Position numbers and translations under genes: made by a program. From contig JAFOCH010000129.1 of assembly GCA_017381395.1 (NCBI GenBank), positions 1-17,113 on the forward strand: DNA of 17,113 nucleotides, written 5' to 3'. This stretch comes from Clostridia bacterium (lineage in GTDB: Bacteria; Bacillota; Clostridia; Oscillospirales; Acutalibacteraceae). How positions within the stretch are numbered: the stretch's first letter is position 1; each line of letters begins with the position of its first letter. Below are positions 1 through 8,000 of this stretch, piece by piece. A model generated the notes under the pieces. It did no database searches and was not told the DNA's origin. It saw nothing but the letters and a program-made list of their open reading frames with translations.

Positions 1-83
1 CCAACGCAACCCAAAATTGCCCCATTATGCAAACACACAACCTCTTTATTACGTAAATCTTGAATTCGACAATTCACAAATAA
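1..83 (-). other. Left-edge region downstream of rpoD; possible start of a next gene
   Basis: This AT-rich stretch follows the rpoD terminator. On the minus strand there is an AAAGAGG ribosome-binding-like site at 47-41, followed eight bases later by a TTG codon at 32-30 whose frame stays open to the window edge (about ten codons, reading M-H-N-G-A-I-L-G-C-V). An ATG at 25-23 in another frame is also open, but its spacing from the site is about 15 bases. Too little is present to name a gene or even to be sure that one starts here. I see no convincing promoter between the terminator and this point. Confidence 0.2.
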
Positions 84-119
84 TCACTCCCCCACATTTT
101 TTATTATGCAAGGGAGTGA
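84..119 (-). terminator. Hairpin terminator after rpoD
   Basis: Read on the minus strand, a 14-bp stem (arms 119-106 and 97-84) closes an 8-nt AT loop. Eight pairs at the base are Watson-Crick (TCACTCCC with GGGAGTGA). Three inner pairs are G-U, which become mismatches in the plus-strand RNA, so the structure favours a minus-strand transcript. Only a short, broken T tract (TTATTT) follows. It lies 13 bases after the rpoD stop codon, so it most likely ends the yigZ-dgt-dnaG-rpoD unit, though efficiency may be modest. Confidence 0.65.
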
Positions 120-131
120 GTAATAATTCAT

Positions 132-1193
132 TTATTTATCTCTAAATTTGCTGCTGCGAACAGGGTGGCGAAGCTTTCTGAGTGCCTTTGCTTCAATCTG
201 TCTGATACGCTCACGGGTAACATTAAACTGGAGTCCGACCTGTTCGAGAGTATGGCAACGACCATCTTCGAGTCCGAAACGAAGTCTGATAACCGCTTCT
301 TCACGAGGAGTGAGAGTTTTCAGTACGCTATCAATATCTTCGTTAGTAATTGTTTTCAGTGCAGCTTCGTCGGGTGCGAGAGCATCCTCGTCTCTAATAA
401 AGTCCATCAGTCGGCTGTCCTCCTCAGGACCAATAGGTGTTTCCATAGAAACTGTTTCCTGGGCAACTCGCATAATCTCGCGTACACGCTCGATGGGCAA
501 ATCCATTGCTTCAGCAATCTGTTCCTCTGTTGGTTCGCGTCCGTTTTCGTGTAATAGCTGACTCTGTGCCTTTTTCAGTCTGTTAATTGTTTCGACCATG
601 TGAACGGGAATACGAATTGTTCTGGCCTGGTCGGCAATAGCACGGGTAATCGCCTGTCTAATCCACCATGTTGCGTATGTTGAGAACTTAAATCCCTTTG
701 TATAATCGAACTTTTCAACAGCTTTAATCAAGCCGACGTTACCCTCTTGAATAAGATCGAGGAAGTACATTCCACGTCCAACATATCTCTTCGCAATACT
801 AACAACAAGACGGAGGTTAGCTTCGGCAAGACGCTTTTTCGCCTTTTCGTCGCCTTCGATAATCTTCTTTGCAAGTTCAATTTCATCCTCGGATGAAAGG
901 AGCTGAACACGACCGATTTCCTTTAAATAAAGCTTAACCGGGTCGTCAAGTGAAACCGAATCGACAGCTGAAAGACTTTCTATCGAGTCGTCGATTTCCT
1001 CATTTTCGACTTCGTTGTCAAGTTCTTCGAGATCTTCAGCAGTAGGTTCGTCGCCCATAACCTCAATATCGGCTACTGGAGGAAACTCCTCAATTTCGCT
1101 ATCAGTGGCAATACTCGCACTGATACTATTGATGTCATAGTTTTCGGTCATTTCGGAATTATTGTCATATCCCATTTCTGAATGCTTGTTCAT
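132..1193 (-). CDS. rpoD: RNA polymerase primary sigma factor (sigma-70/SigA family)
   Basis: This is the housekeeping sigma factor, which directs core RNA polymerase to -10/-35 promoters. It has 353 residues, within the Firmicute SigA range (B. subtilis about 371). Region 1.2 begins at D84 (DPVKLYLKEIGR). Region 2 carries the core-binding and -10-melting motif (GLIKAVEKFDYTKG, then FSTYATWWIRQAITRAI). Region 3 follows, and region 4.2, the -35-binding helix-turn-helix, spans residues 315-344 (VTRERIRQIEAKALRKLRHP). The start is fixed by an ATGA overlap with the dnaG stop and by a GGGAG site at 1204-1200, six bases upstream. The oddity is the N-terminus: residues 4-86 contain 28 Asp/Glu and no Lys or Arg, and I cannot recognise the usual region 1.1 motif. 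It is co-transcribed with dnaG and dgt, a classic Clostridia arrangement. Confidence 0.97.
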   Translation of the reverse strand: MNKHSEMGYDNNSEMTENYDINSISASIATDSEIEEFPPVADIEVMGDEPTAEDLEELDNEVENEEIDDSIESLSAVDSVSLDDPVKLYLKEIGRVQLLSSEDEIELAKKIIEGDEKAKKRLAEANLRLVVSIAKRYVGRGMYFLDLIQEGNVGLIKAVEKFDYTKGFKFSTYATWWIRQAITRAIADQARTIRIPVHMVETINRLKKAQSQLLHENGREPTEEQIAEAMDLPIERVREIMRVAQETVSMETPIGPEEDSRLMDFIRDEDALAPDEAALKTITNEDIDSVLKTLTPREEAVIRLRFGLEDGRCHTLEQVGLQFNVTRERIRQIEAKALRKLRHPVRSSKFRDK

Positions 1194-2959
1194 TTTTTAC
1201 TCCCTCTTTTTATATCTGTAATTTTTTTAATCGTTTCTGCCCAATTTTCTTCATTATCGTTTTCGGTCGCTTGTTTTATTTGCTTATCGTTAAAAATAAC
1301 CTTTATGCAATCATCAATTTGATCGCGACCGGCATCTAATGAAACCTTTTTATTTAACATTTCGACTATTTTGCCCATTTCGTCGAGGGCAAATTCAGCC
1401 GAAAACAAGGATATATCAGGCATCTTTTGATTTTTTAACAATTCTATTAAATACTCAAACACACGCGAATTAAATCGAGTCAAAAAATCAGACGGTGTAA
1501 TTCGTTCCGTTACATAATCGTAAAGTGACGGATCACTCATTAAAAGTGAAATTATCGTTTCCTCGGCAATCGCAGAACGTGTATTGTATTTTCGTTCGGG
1601 ATTGACCCTGTCGCTTGATGAAGCGCGTTTAATTTCCTTTTCAATATGTTGATTCTTTTCACTAGAAACACGCGACTTGTATATAGCGTTTATTTGACGG
1701 GTCAAAACGTCCTTTGACACACCAAACTCATTGGCTATGCGACCTGTATATAGATCACGAGCGATACTATCGTCGGTATTGGCAAGTATTTGTGCCGCTT
1801 GTTTAAGGGCTGACAACTTGCCGTCATCGGTAGTTATATCAAATTTAGACTTTGCCGCCATCAGTTTATACTCAATATCGTTGTTTGCGCCCTCAATCAG
1901 CATCCTGAATTTTTCATTACCGAATTTTTTAATGAATTCGTCAGGGTCCTTTGCGTCAGTAATGCGCAAAACTCGAATTTTAATACCGGTAGATTTGAGT
2001 ATTTCGATGGTTCTGTTGGTTGCCTTCTGTCCCGCTTCATCGGCATCGAGCGTAACAATTATCTCGTCAGTATATCGTGATAAAAGTCGCGCCTGCTCCT
2101 GCGTAAAAGCCGTTCCGCAAGCTGCCACTGCGTTATCAAAACCTGCCTGATGCAGCGCAATAACGTCCATATATCCTTCTGCAAGAATTATGCCCTTACT
2201 CTTCGAATTCTTGGCATAGTTCATAGCGTACAGAACCGTGCTTTTTTTATAAACAGGGGTGTCGGAGCTATTTATATACTTTGCGACTGCTTTATCCTCG
2301 CTCAATCGACGTCCACCAAATGCGATAACGTTACCTCTTAAATCGATTATCGGGAACATTACTCGGTCACGGAAACGGTCATAATACCCATTGCCGCTCT
2401 TTCTCTTTGAAATCAAATCAGAGGCAAAAATCAAATCGTCAGAATAGCCGAGCTTTCGTAAATGCTTATAAAGTGAATCCCACGAATCAGGTGCATAACC
2501 GAGACCGAAATGCTTTATCGTAGCACCTGAAAGCTCGCGAGATTTGAAATACGCAAGTCCCTTTTTGCCGCCCTCAGTTTTAAGCTGTTCGTGAAAGAAT
2601 CGTGCTGCAGCTCGATTGATTTCGTAAACCTTCATTCGCAGCTTTTGCATACTGTCGTCGTAGCCCGTTTCAGGCATTCTCATACCCGACCTATCGGCAA
2701 GAAACTTTATCGCATCGATGTAATCGAGATTTTCGACTCCACGGATAAATGTAATGGGGTCACCACCTGCTCCACAGCCAAAGCAATAATATGAATTGCT
2801 CGACGGATAGACAGTGAATGATGGCGTTTTTTCATTATGAAATGGGCAGAGCCCGACAAGGTTACTGCCCCTACGTTTGAGATTGACATAGGATGAAATA
2901 ACCGATTCAATATCATTACGTTGTCTTAATTCCTCAATAAATTCGTCAGGAATTCTCAT
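1190..2959 (-). CDS. dnaG: DNA primase DnaG
   Basis: DnaG synthesises RNA primers for leading- and lagging-strand replication at the fork, in contact with the replicative helicase. At 589 residues it is full length. The N-terminal CHC2 zinc-binding domain shows C38, H41, C59 and C62 (LCPFHNEKTPSF then YYCFGCGAGGD). The catalytic RNA polymerase/TOPRIM core follows, with the invariant glutamate E261 in AEGYMDV and the metal-binding D305 and D307 in LDADEAG. The C-terminal part, after about residue 450, fits the helicase-interaction domain but is, as usual, poorly conserved. The ATG at 2959 is preceded at six bases by a GAGGTGA site (2972-2966). The gene starts 22 bases after the dgt stop and overlaps rpoD by four bases, implying translational coupling. 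Its start region is almost identical to that of addA. Confidence 0.97.
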   Translation of the reverse strand: MRIPDEFIEELRQRNDIESVISSYVNLKRRGSNLVGLCPFHNEKTPSFTVYPSSNSYYCFGCGAGGDPITFIRGVENLDYIDAIKFLADRSGMRMPETGYDDSMQKLRMKVYEINRAAARFFHEQLKTEGGKKGLAYFKSRELSGATIKHFGLGYAPDSWDSLYKHLRKLGYSDDLIFASDLISKRKSGNGYYDRFRDRVMFPIIDLRGNVIAFGGRRLSEDKAVAKYINSSDTPVYKKSTVLYAMNYAKNSKSKGIILAEGYMDVIALHQAGFDNAVAACGTAFTQEQARLLSRYTDEIIVTLDADEAGQKATNRTIEILKSTGIKIRVLRITDAKDPDEFIKKFGNEKFRMLIEGANNDIEYKLMAAKSKFDITTDDGKLSALKQAAQILANTDDSIARDLYTGRIANEFGVSKDVLTRQINAIYKSRVSSEKNQHIEKEIKRASSSDRVNPERKYNTRSAIAEETIISLLMSDPSLYDYVTERITPSDFLTRFNSRVFEYLIELLKNQKMPDISLFSAEFALDEMGKIVEMLNKKVSLDAGRDQIDDCIKVIFNDKQIKQATENDNEENWAETIKKITDIKRGSKK

Positions 2960-2981
2960 TCTATGTCACCTCGTTTCGTTA

Positions 2982-3989
2982 TTATTTTTGCCAGGATTTT
3001 GGTATATAAATTTCGTTAAAAAGGAGTACCGCGTATCTATCGGTCATTCCTGCAATATAGTCAAGTGTCGCCCTCTCGACACCTTCACTTTCTCTTATGT
3101 AATCAAATTCGTGCGGCAGTTTATTGCTATTGGTCGAGTAATAATGAAACATTCGTTTTATCATATCGTCAACCTTTGTTTCCTCACCCTTTGCAATCGG
3201 GTTGCGGTAAACATTTTCGTATAAAAATTCCAGCAGCTTGTCCGCGGCAGAGTTGATTTCACCCTTCATCGCGATATTATCAACACCGTTATTTATACAC
3301 GAATTTACCATCGTATTTATTCGTTCGGTCTTTGATTTTCCTAAAATATCGCGAATTTCGGACGGAATATCATTTTCAGATAAAATACCCGCTCTGATAG
3401 CATCCTCGATATCGTGATTGATGTAAGCAATTCTGTCGGACAGACGCACGATTCGACCTTCGAGCGTGAACGCTTCCTCACCGCAGGTATGTCTTAAAAC
3501 GCCGTTTTTAACTTCCTTTGTTAAATTGAGTCCTTTGCCGTTTTTTTCAAGCTTTTCGACCACACGAACACTTTGCTCATAATGCTTAAAACCTATTTCG
3601 GAGCAGTCATCGAGGGCCCTTTCCCCCGCGTGACCAAATGGTGTATGACCCAAATCGTGAGCAAGTGCAATCGCCTCCGTCAAATCCTCATTAAGCGCAA
3701 ATGCACGAGCAATCGTCCTTGCGATTTGGGCAACCTCAAGGGTATGAGTAAGACGTGTACGATAATGGTCAAGCTCGGGTGATAAAAACACCTGCGTTTT
3801 ATGTTTAAGGCGTCTGAATGCTTTAGAATGAATAACCCTATCTCGATCGCGCTGAAAACAAGTTCGGATGTCGCAATCTTTTTCGGTTATATCACGTCCC
3901 TGCGACATATCGCTAAAACTCGCCTTTTCGCATAAGATAAGGTGTTCGTTATATTCAGTTCTTTCTCTGACAGTTGAAAATTTGTGCAT
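2982..3989 (-). CDS. dgt: dGTPase-like dNTP triphosphohydrolase (HD superfamily)
   Basis: Members of this family hydrolyse dNTPs to the nucleoside and inorganic triphosphate, controlling dNTP pools; the substrate preference of this protein cannot be read from sequence. The HD metal site is complete: H82 (RLTHTLEVAQIARTIAR), H111-D112 (AHDLGHTPFGHAGE) and D185 (RLSDRIAYINHDIEDAI), with the family signature FQRDRDRVIHSKAFRRLKHK near the N-terminus. The frame is open upstream to a TTG at 4034. I chose the ATG at 3989 (335 residues) because a GGTGA site (3999-3995) sits five bases before it and family members start at about this point; the adjacent ATG at 3992 is equally possible. A perfect TATAAT lies at 4023-4018 but has no recognisable -35 box. 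The gene precedes dnaG and rpoD, as in many Clostridia. Confidence 0.92.
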   Translation of the reverse strand: MHKFSTVRERTEYNEHLILCEKASFSDMSQGRDITEKDCDIRTCFQRDRDRVIHSKAFRRLKHKTQVFLSPELDHYRTRLTHTLEVAQIARTIARAFALNEDLTEAIALAHDLGHTPFGHAGERALDDCSEIGFKHYEQSVRVVEKLEKNGKGLNLTKEVKNGVLRHTCGEEAFTLEGRIVRLSDRIAYINHDIEDAIRAGILSENDIPSEIRDILGKSKTERINTMVNSCINNGVDNIAMKGEINSAADKLLEFLYENVYRNPIAKGEETKVDDMIKRMFHYYSTNSNKLPHEFDYIRESEGVERATLDYIAGMTDRYAVLLFNEIYIPKSWQK

Positions 3990-4054
3990 CATAATCACCG
4001 CCCGAATATACTTCTTAATTATATTATTCGACAAAAATTAAAAAACTACTTTTT

Positions 4055-4675
4055 TCAAATAGCTAAATATTTTTGATTTTTTTTAACAAGTTCAAGTTTT
4101 CCATTGCAAATCTCGATAAAATCCTTTTCAAACCTATCAATAATATCACTTTTTACACAGAAATTAAGATTTACGTTGTCTTCAAACTCGCTTTCGATTT
4201 CCTTACAGCCATTATTATTCAAAAATGCCTGGATTGTACCGTAGAAGCTATAATCACATACTATTTCACACTCGGTCACGGGTGTCATTGAAATAATCAC
4301 TGCCTCGTCAACGGCAAGTGATGCACTGTGCGAATATGCGTGAACGAGACCTCCGGTGCCAAGTAAAATTCCACCAAAATAACGGGTTACAATAACCAAA
4401 ACGTCGACCAAGCCCTTTTTATCAATTACATCAAGTACGGGCATTCCAGCCGTTCCTTGAGGCTCACCGTCATCTGTAAATCGCTTTATATTTCCCTCAC
4501 GCAAAATGTAAGCATACACGTTATGCTTTGCGTCCCAATACTTACTTTTTACCTCGGAAATAATTGCTTCAGCTTCTTCCTTTGTGGTGACGGGAAAAGC
4601 GGCACCAATAAATCGCGAACGCTTTTCGGTAAATTCGGTATTTGATTTGTTTCTAACGGTAAGATATTCCTTCAA
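4055..4675 (-). CDS. yigZ: YigZ/IMPACT family protein (UPF0029 plus DUF1949-like)
   Basis: This is a small conserved cytoplasmic protein related to E. coli YigZ, B. subtilis YvyE and the N-terminal part of eukaryotic IMPACT. A role in translation regulation is suggested for the family, but the biochemical activity is not settled. Family hallmarks are clear: EKRSRFIGAAFPV near the N-terminus, DDGEPQGTAGMPVLDVI, and VTRYFGGILLGTGGLVHAY. The last 70 or so residues fit the ferredoxin-like C-terminal DUF1949 domain. No ATG start is available. A GTG at 4684 (209 residues) abuts its purine run with no spacing, whereas a TTG at 4675 (206 residues, starting M-K-E-Y-L) sits five bases after an AGGGGTGG site, so I prefer the TTG. 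The gene begins only about 20 bases after the rpmE terminator T tract and I see no promoter of its own, so expression may rely on read-through. Confidence 0.9.
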   Translation of the reverse strand: MKEYLTVRNKSNTEFTEKRSRFIGAAFPVTTKEEAEAIISEVKSKYWDAKHNVYAYILREGNIKRFTDDGEPQGTAGMPVLDVIDKKGLVDVLVIVTRYFGGILLGTGGLVHAYSHSASLAVDEAVIISMTPVTECEIVCDYSFYGTIQAFLNNNGCKEIESEFEDNVNLNFCVKSDIIDRFEKDFIEICNGKLELVKKNQKYLAI

Positions 4676-4680
4676 TGGTG

Positions 4681-4689
4681 CCACCCCTT
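4681..4689 (-). promoter_or_regulatory. Ribosome binding site that favours the TTG start of yigZ
   Basis: The sequence AAGGGGTGG can pair with the 16S anti-Shine-Dalgarno region if G-U pairs are allowed, and it ends five bases before TTG 4675. The alternative GTG at 4684 lies inside this site and would have no leader spacing. Confidence 0.5.
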
Positions 4690-4695
4690 TTGATT

Positions 4696-4732
4696 AAAAA
4701 AATAGTTCCGCAACCGATATGGTTGCGGAACT
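4696..4732 (-). terminator. Strong intrinsic terminator of rpmE
   Basis: A perfect 12-bp stem (AGTTCCGCAACC with GGTTGCGGAACT, arms 4732-4721 and 4715-4704) closes a 5-nt loop. On the minus strand it is followed, after one A, by seven T residues (4702-4696). This is a textbook rho-independent terminator, 26 bases after the rpmE stop. It separates rpmE from the yigZ-dgt-dnaG-rpoD genes, which begin immediately beyond it. Confidence 0.93.
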
Positions 4733-4757
4733 GTCAACAACAAATAGATTAGCAAAA

Positions 4758-4964
4758 TTATTTATCCTGCAAATTGAAACGCTTTTTAAATCTGTCAACG
4801 CGTCCGCCGGTATCAACTAACTTCTGCTTGCCGGTGTAGAAAGGATGGCAGTTGGAGCAAATATCCAAACGAATGTCTTCCTTTGTTGAACGGGTTTCAA
4901 ACTCAGCGCCGCAAGCACATCTAACAGTTGTCTTTTCGTACTTAGGCTGGATTTCTACTTTCAT
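4758..4964 (-). CDS. rpmE: 50S ribosomal protein L31, zinc-binding form
   Basis: L31 sits on the large ribosomal subunit and bridges it to the small subunit. The 68-residue protein has the typical start MKVEIQPKYEKTTVRCACG and the near-invariant CSNCHPFYTGKQKLVDTGGRVDRFKKRF region. C16, C18, C36 and C39 form the zinc site, so this is the C+ (zinc) paralogue rather than the zinc-free form induced on zinc starvation. The ATG at 4964 lies six bases after a GAGGTGA site (4977-4971); a TTG one codon upstream would have a spacing of only three. The gene is monocistronic, with its own promoter at 5035-5007 and terminator at 4732-4696. I see no obvious Zur-type palindrome in its short leader. Confidence 0.96.
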   Translation of the reverse strand: MKVEIQPKYEKTTVRCACGAEFETRSTKEDIRLDICSNCHPFYTGKQKLVDTGGRVDRFKKRFNLQDK

Positions 4965-5006
4965 CAATTGTCACCTCTTTCACATACTTGTCTCATTAAT
5001 GAAACA

Positions 5007-5035
5007 ATCATATCACATCATTTTATTATTTGCAA
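5007..5035 (-). promoter_or_regulatory. Sigma-A type promoter of rpmE
   Basis: On the minus strand TTGCAA (5035-5030) and TATGAT (5012-5007) are separated by exactly 17 bp. The predicted start of transcription is near 5000, giving a leader of about 36 bases before the rpmE ATG with its GAGGTGA site. The promoter lies in the gap between addA and rpmE. Confidence 0.75.
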
Positions 5036-5075
5036 GTGTTTTTTTTATTATTTTGATAAAATAGGTCAAAATTCA

Positions 5076-8000
5076 TTAAATTATGCTCAAATCAAGCCGA
5101 ATTAACCTATTTAAATTGAATGAATAAATGAAACAATCAGTCACAGGATAGCCGTAAGTATTATTCATAGCCATAGCATAAAGCTTTAACTGTGTGTAAT
5201 ACTTATCAATAAATTTGCTCTCGTCATCGATTCTGTCGGTTTTGTAATCGATAATTGTCAGCTTTCCGTCCTTAATGAGAACACAGTCGGCAACGCCCTG
5301 AACAGTGACGCGTTCATCACTCGTAATTGTTTCATCAATCTGACTTGCAGGCATTTCGTAAATAAATCTCGACTCACGTAATACCTTGTCAGCAGATTTT
5401 ATCATATCGTATATTTCACCGTTAAAGAATGCCTTAATCTTTTCTCGGTCTATGCACTCGGCCTCTTTTTCGGTAAATACGCCACCTGCAACCAGACGGA
5501 AAATTTCTTCTTCCATATTTTCTGTCGCTTTGTCAAAGTCGCATTTTTCCATAAAGCGATGCATAAAGGTTCCCTTTTCCGATGACGAAAATCCACCTAC
5601 GTTAAGGAACGAGGGTCGCTTTGTGCAATAATAGTCCTTTAAATTGACATTTTCAGAAAGGCCGGAAGCAGAATACTTTGAATTGAGATTGATAATATCG
5701 TTGTACTCATATTGATATGAAATTCTTTTGTTAATTTCATCATAATCAAGTACAAGCCGTTCGTCTTTATCATCGGATTCGATATTCTCAATTTCAATAT
5801 CACTTGCATTGATAATATTTACTGAAAATTCGCTATCATAAGCGTTACAGACAACGGTACTATTATCCGCAAAAGACTCGAGCTTCACATCAGAAAATAC
5901 AATATCAGAAATCCATTCCAAATACGACTTTTTGCGTCCTAACGCCGTTGCGCATTTAATTTCGTTAAATGACATAAGATCAGACATCGCATTTTTCTTT
6001 ACACCGACGAGGACAAGACGATTTTGCGCTCTGGTCAATCCAACGTATAATAGACGAGCTTCCTCAGCAATAACGTCACTCTTTAAATGTAATTCCACAC
6101 ATTCTCTGGCAATGGTCGTTTGCTTTGTACGCTTTCGTTCGTCAAAGGCAAAAAGTCCTATTCCGACCTGCTGATGTATAGCAACCTTTTCCCTGTTCTC
6201 CTTGCACTCAAATATCTTAGAGCAATTTACAACAAAGCACACGGGCGCCTGCAATCCCTTTGATTGATGAATCGACATAATTCGAACGGCATCCTTACCG
6301 CCGATTGTAAAGGTGCGCATATATTCGCCTGAATCATCCGACATAGCGTCAATATAACGCAAAAATCCCGTCAATCCACCTAAACTGTTCTTCTCATAAT
6401 TACGTGCAATTTCGATGAAATGAAGCAAATTTGCCTTTTTTGTTTCGCCATTCTCAGTGGTCAAAACTGTACAGGTTAAGAAGCAATCGTCATAAATCCT
6501 TGAAATAAGTTGAGAAACCGACATGGTTGCTGACCAACGTCGATAGATGGATAACTTGTCAAGCATATAACCTATACTTTTACACGATTCCCGTTTTTTC
6601 ATCAGCGCGGAATAAAGAGGAATATCAGTTGTTTCTTTTCGCACATTAAATAATTCATCGGGTGAAATCGAAAACAGTGGTGATAACGCAACTGCAAGCA
6701 TGGAAACGTCCTTAACGGGATTATTGATTACCTTCAATAAGTTCCAGATGATGTATATTTCATTTAGCTTGAAATAATCGGTGTTTACCTCGGTCGAAAT
6801 GGGAATACCCGCTTGATTAAACACATCGATATATCTATCAAAATAGCTTTTTCCCGAACGAGCCAAAATCATAAAATCACTGTATTCCAGCGGCCTCAAG
6901 TTTCCCTTATCCGAAATCAATTCCTTACCAACCGACATCTTGATATACGAAGCGATATATTCCGCTTGAAGAACATCGTCATTCTGATCGCTGTCCTGCG
7001 GATCGATAATATCAATTCTTACCGAATCGGTATCGCCAGGTGCAAAGGTGCCAATAGGATTAAGCCGATCTTCATCAAGATAATCCATTCCTCCGAGTTC
7101 TTTGCACATCAGCTTCTCAAAAATATAGTTTACAAAGTCACAAATCTTTTTACTACTTCTAAAATTACCCTTCATTATAATTTTAGTCTTATCAGGGTTA
7201 TCCGCATCCTTTATGTATAATGGATAGCTTTCTTTCTTTGCCAGAAAGTTTTTTGGATTCGCCTTTCTAAAATTATAAATACACTGCTTAACGTCACCAA
7301 CTGTAAAAAGATTTTTGCCATTGTCAGATACTGCGTCAAAAATAGCGTTTTGAAGATCGTTTGTATCCTGATATTCGTCAACAAAAACGTCGCAATATCT
7401 ACTTGCAATATTCATTGCAAGTTCGGTTTGCTTCTTTTCTCCATTTTCATTATTTACAAGCAGATTAAGTGCAAAATGTTCAATATCTGAAAAGTCAAAT
7501 ATACCGTTTTCTTTTTTAATCTCAATAAACGCATTAGTATATTTCTTTGTAATTTCGACAAGTTTTTCTACCATTACCGCCGACTTTTGAATAAGAGATA
7601 TGGTGCGTTCTTTATCAGTACCGAGAGTGGATATAATTGATTTTACAGCTTCCTTATATTCTGCATTTTTCGTCTTTAAAAACTCTCTAATGTCTTTATC
7701 AAATCCTTTTTCAAACGAAATATTATTAACACTGAAATTTTTACACAATTCCAATATACTATCCCAATCGCCTTGTGCAAGCTTGCTTTTAACTTCGCTG
7801 AACAAGGTTTGGAATTCATAAAAATTGTCCAGACCTTTTCCAATTCCTTCGGCCGAATAAAAGGTCATAATAATTGCATCAATTTCACCTAATGCGTTGG
7901 TTGCAATGTCAGTACATTCCTTTGCAACCGTCGTTTTCCATTCGGACGAGTCAAAATCAAACTTGTTATACATCTCAACTGCCGAATCAAGCCACTCATC

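Noticed and set aside
148..561. Plus-strand open frames opposite rpoD and other long antisense frames across the window
   Set aside because: They lie wholly opposite well-supported genes, lack ribosome binding sites and recognisable motifs, and encode low-complexity Ser/Leu-rich shadows.
4018..4023. Perfect TATAAT upstream of dgt on the minus strand
   Set aside because: At 16-18 bp upstream only T-rich sequence occurs, with no TTGACA-like box. In DNA this AT-rich a lone -10 match is expected by chance, so it is mentioned only in the dgt entry.
5050..5072. Inverted repeat after addA (7-bp stem ATTTTGA/TCAAAAT)
   Set aside because: All pairs but one are A-T, the loop is 9 nt, and on the minus strand it is followed by A residues, not T, so it does not qualify as an addA terminator.
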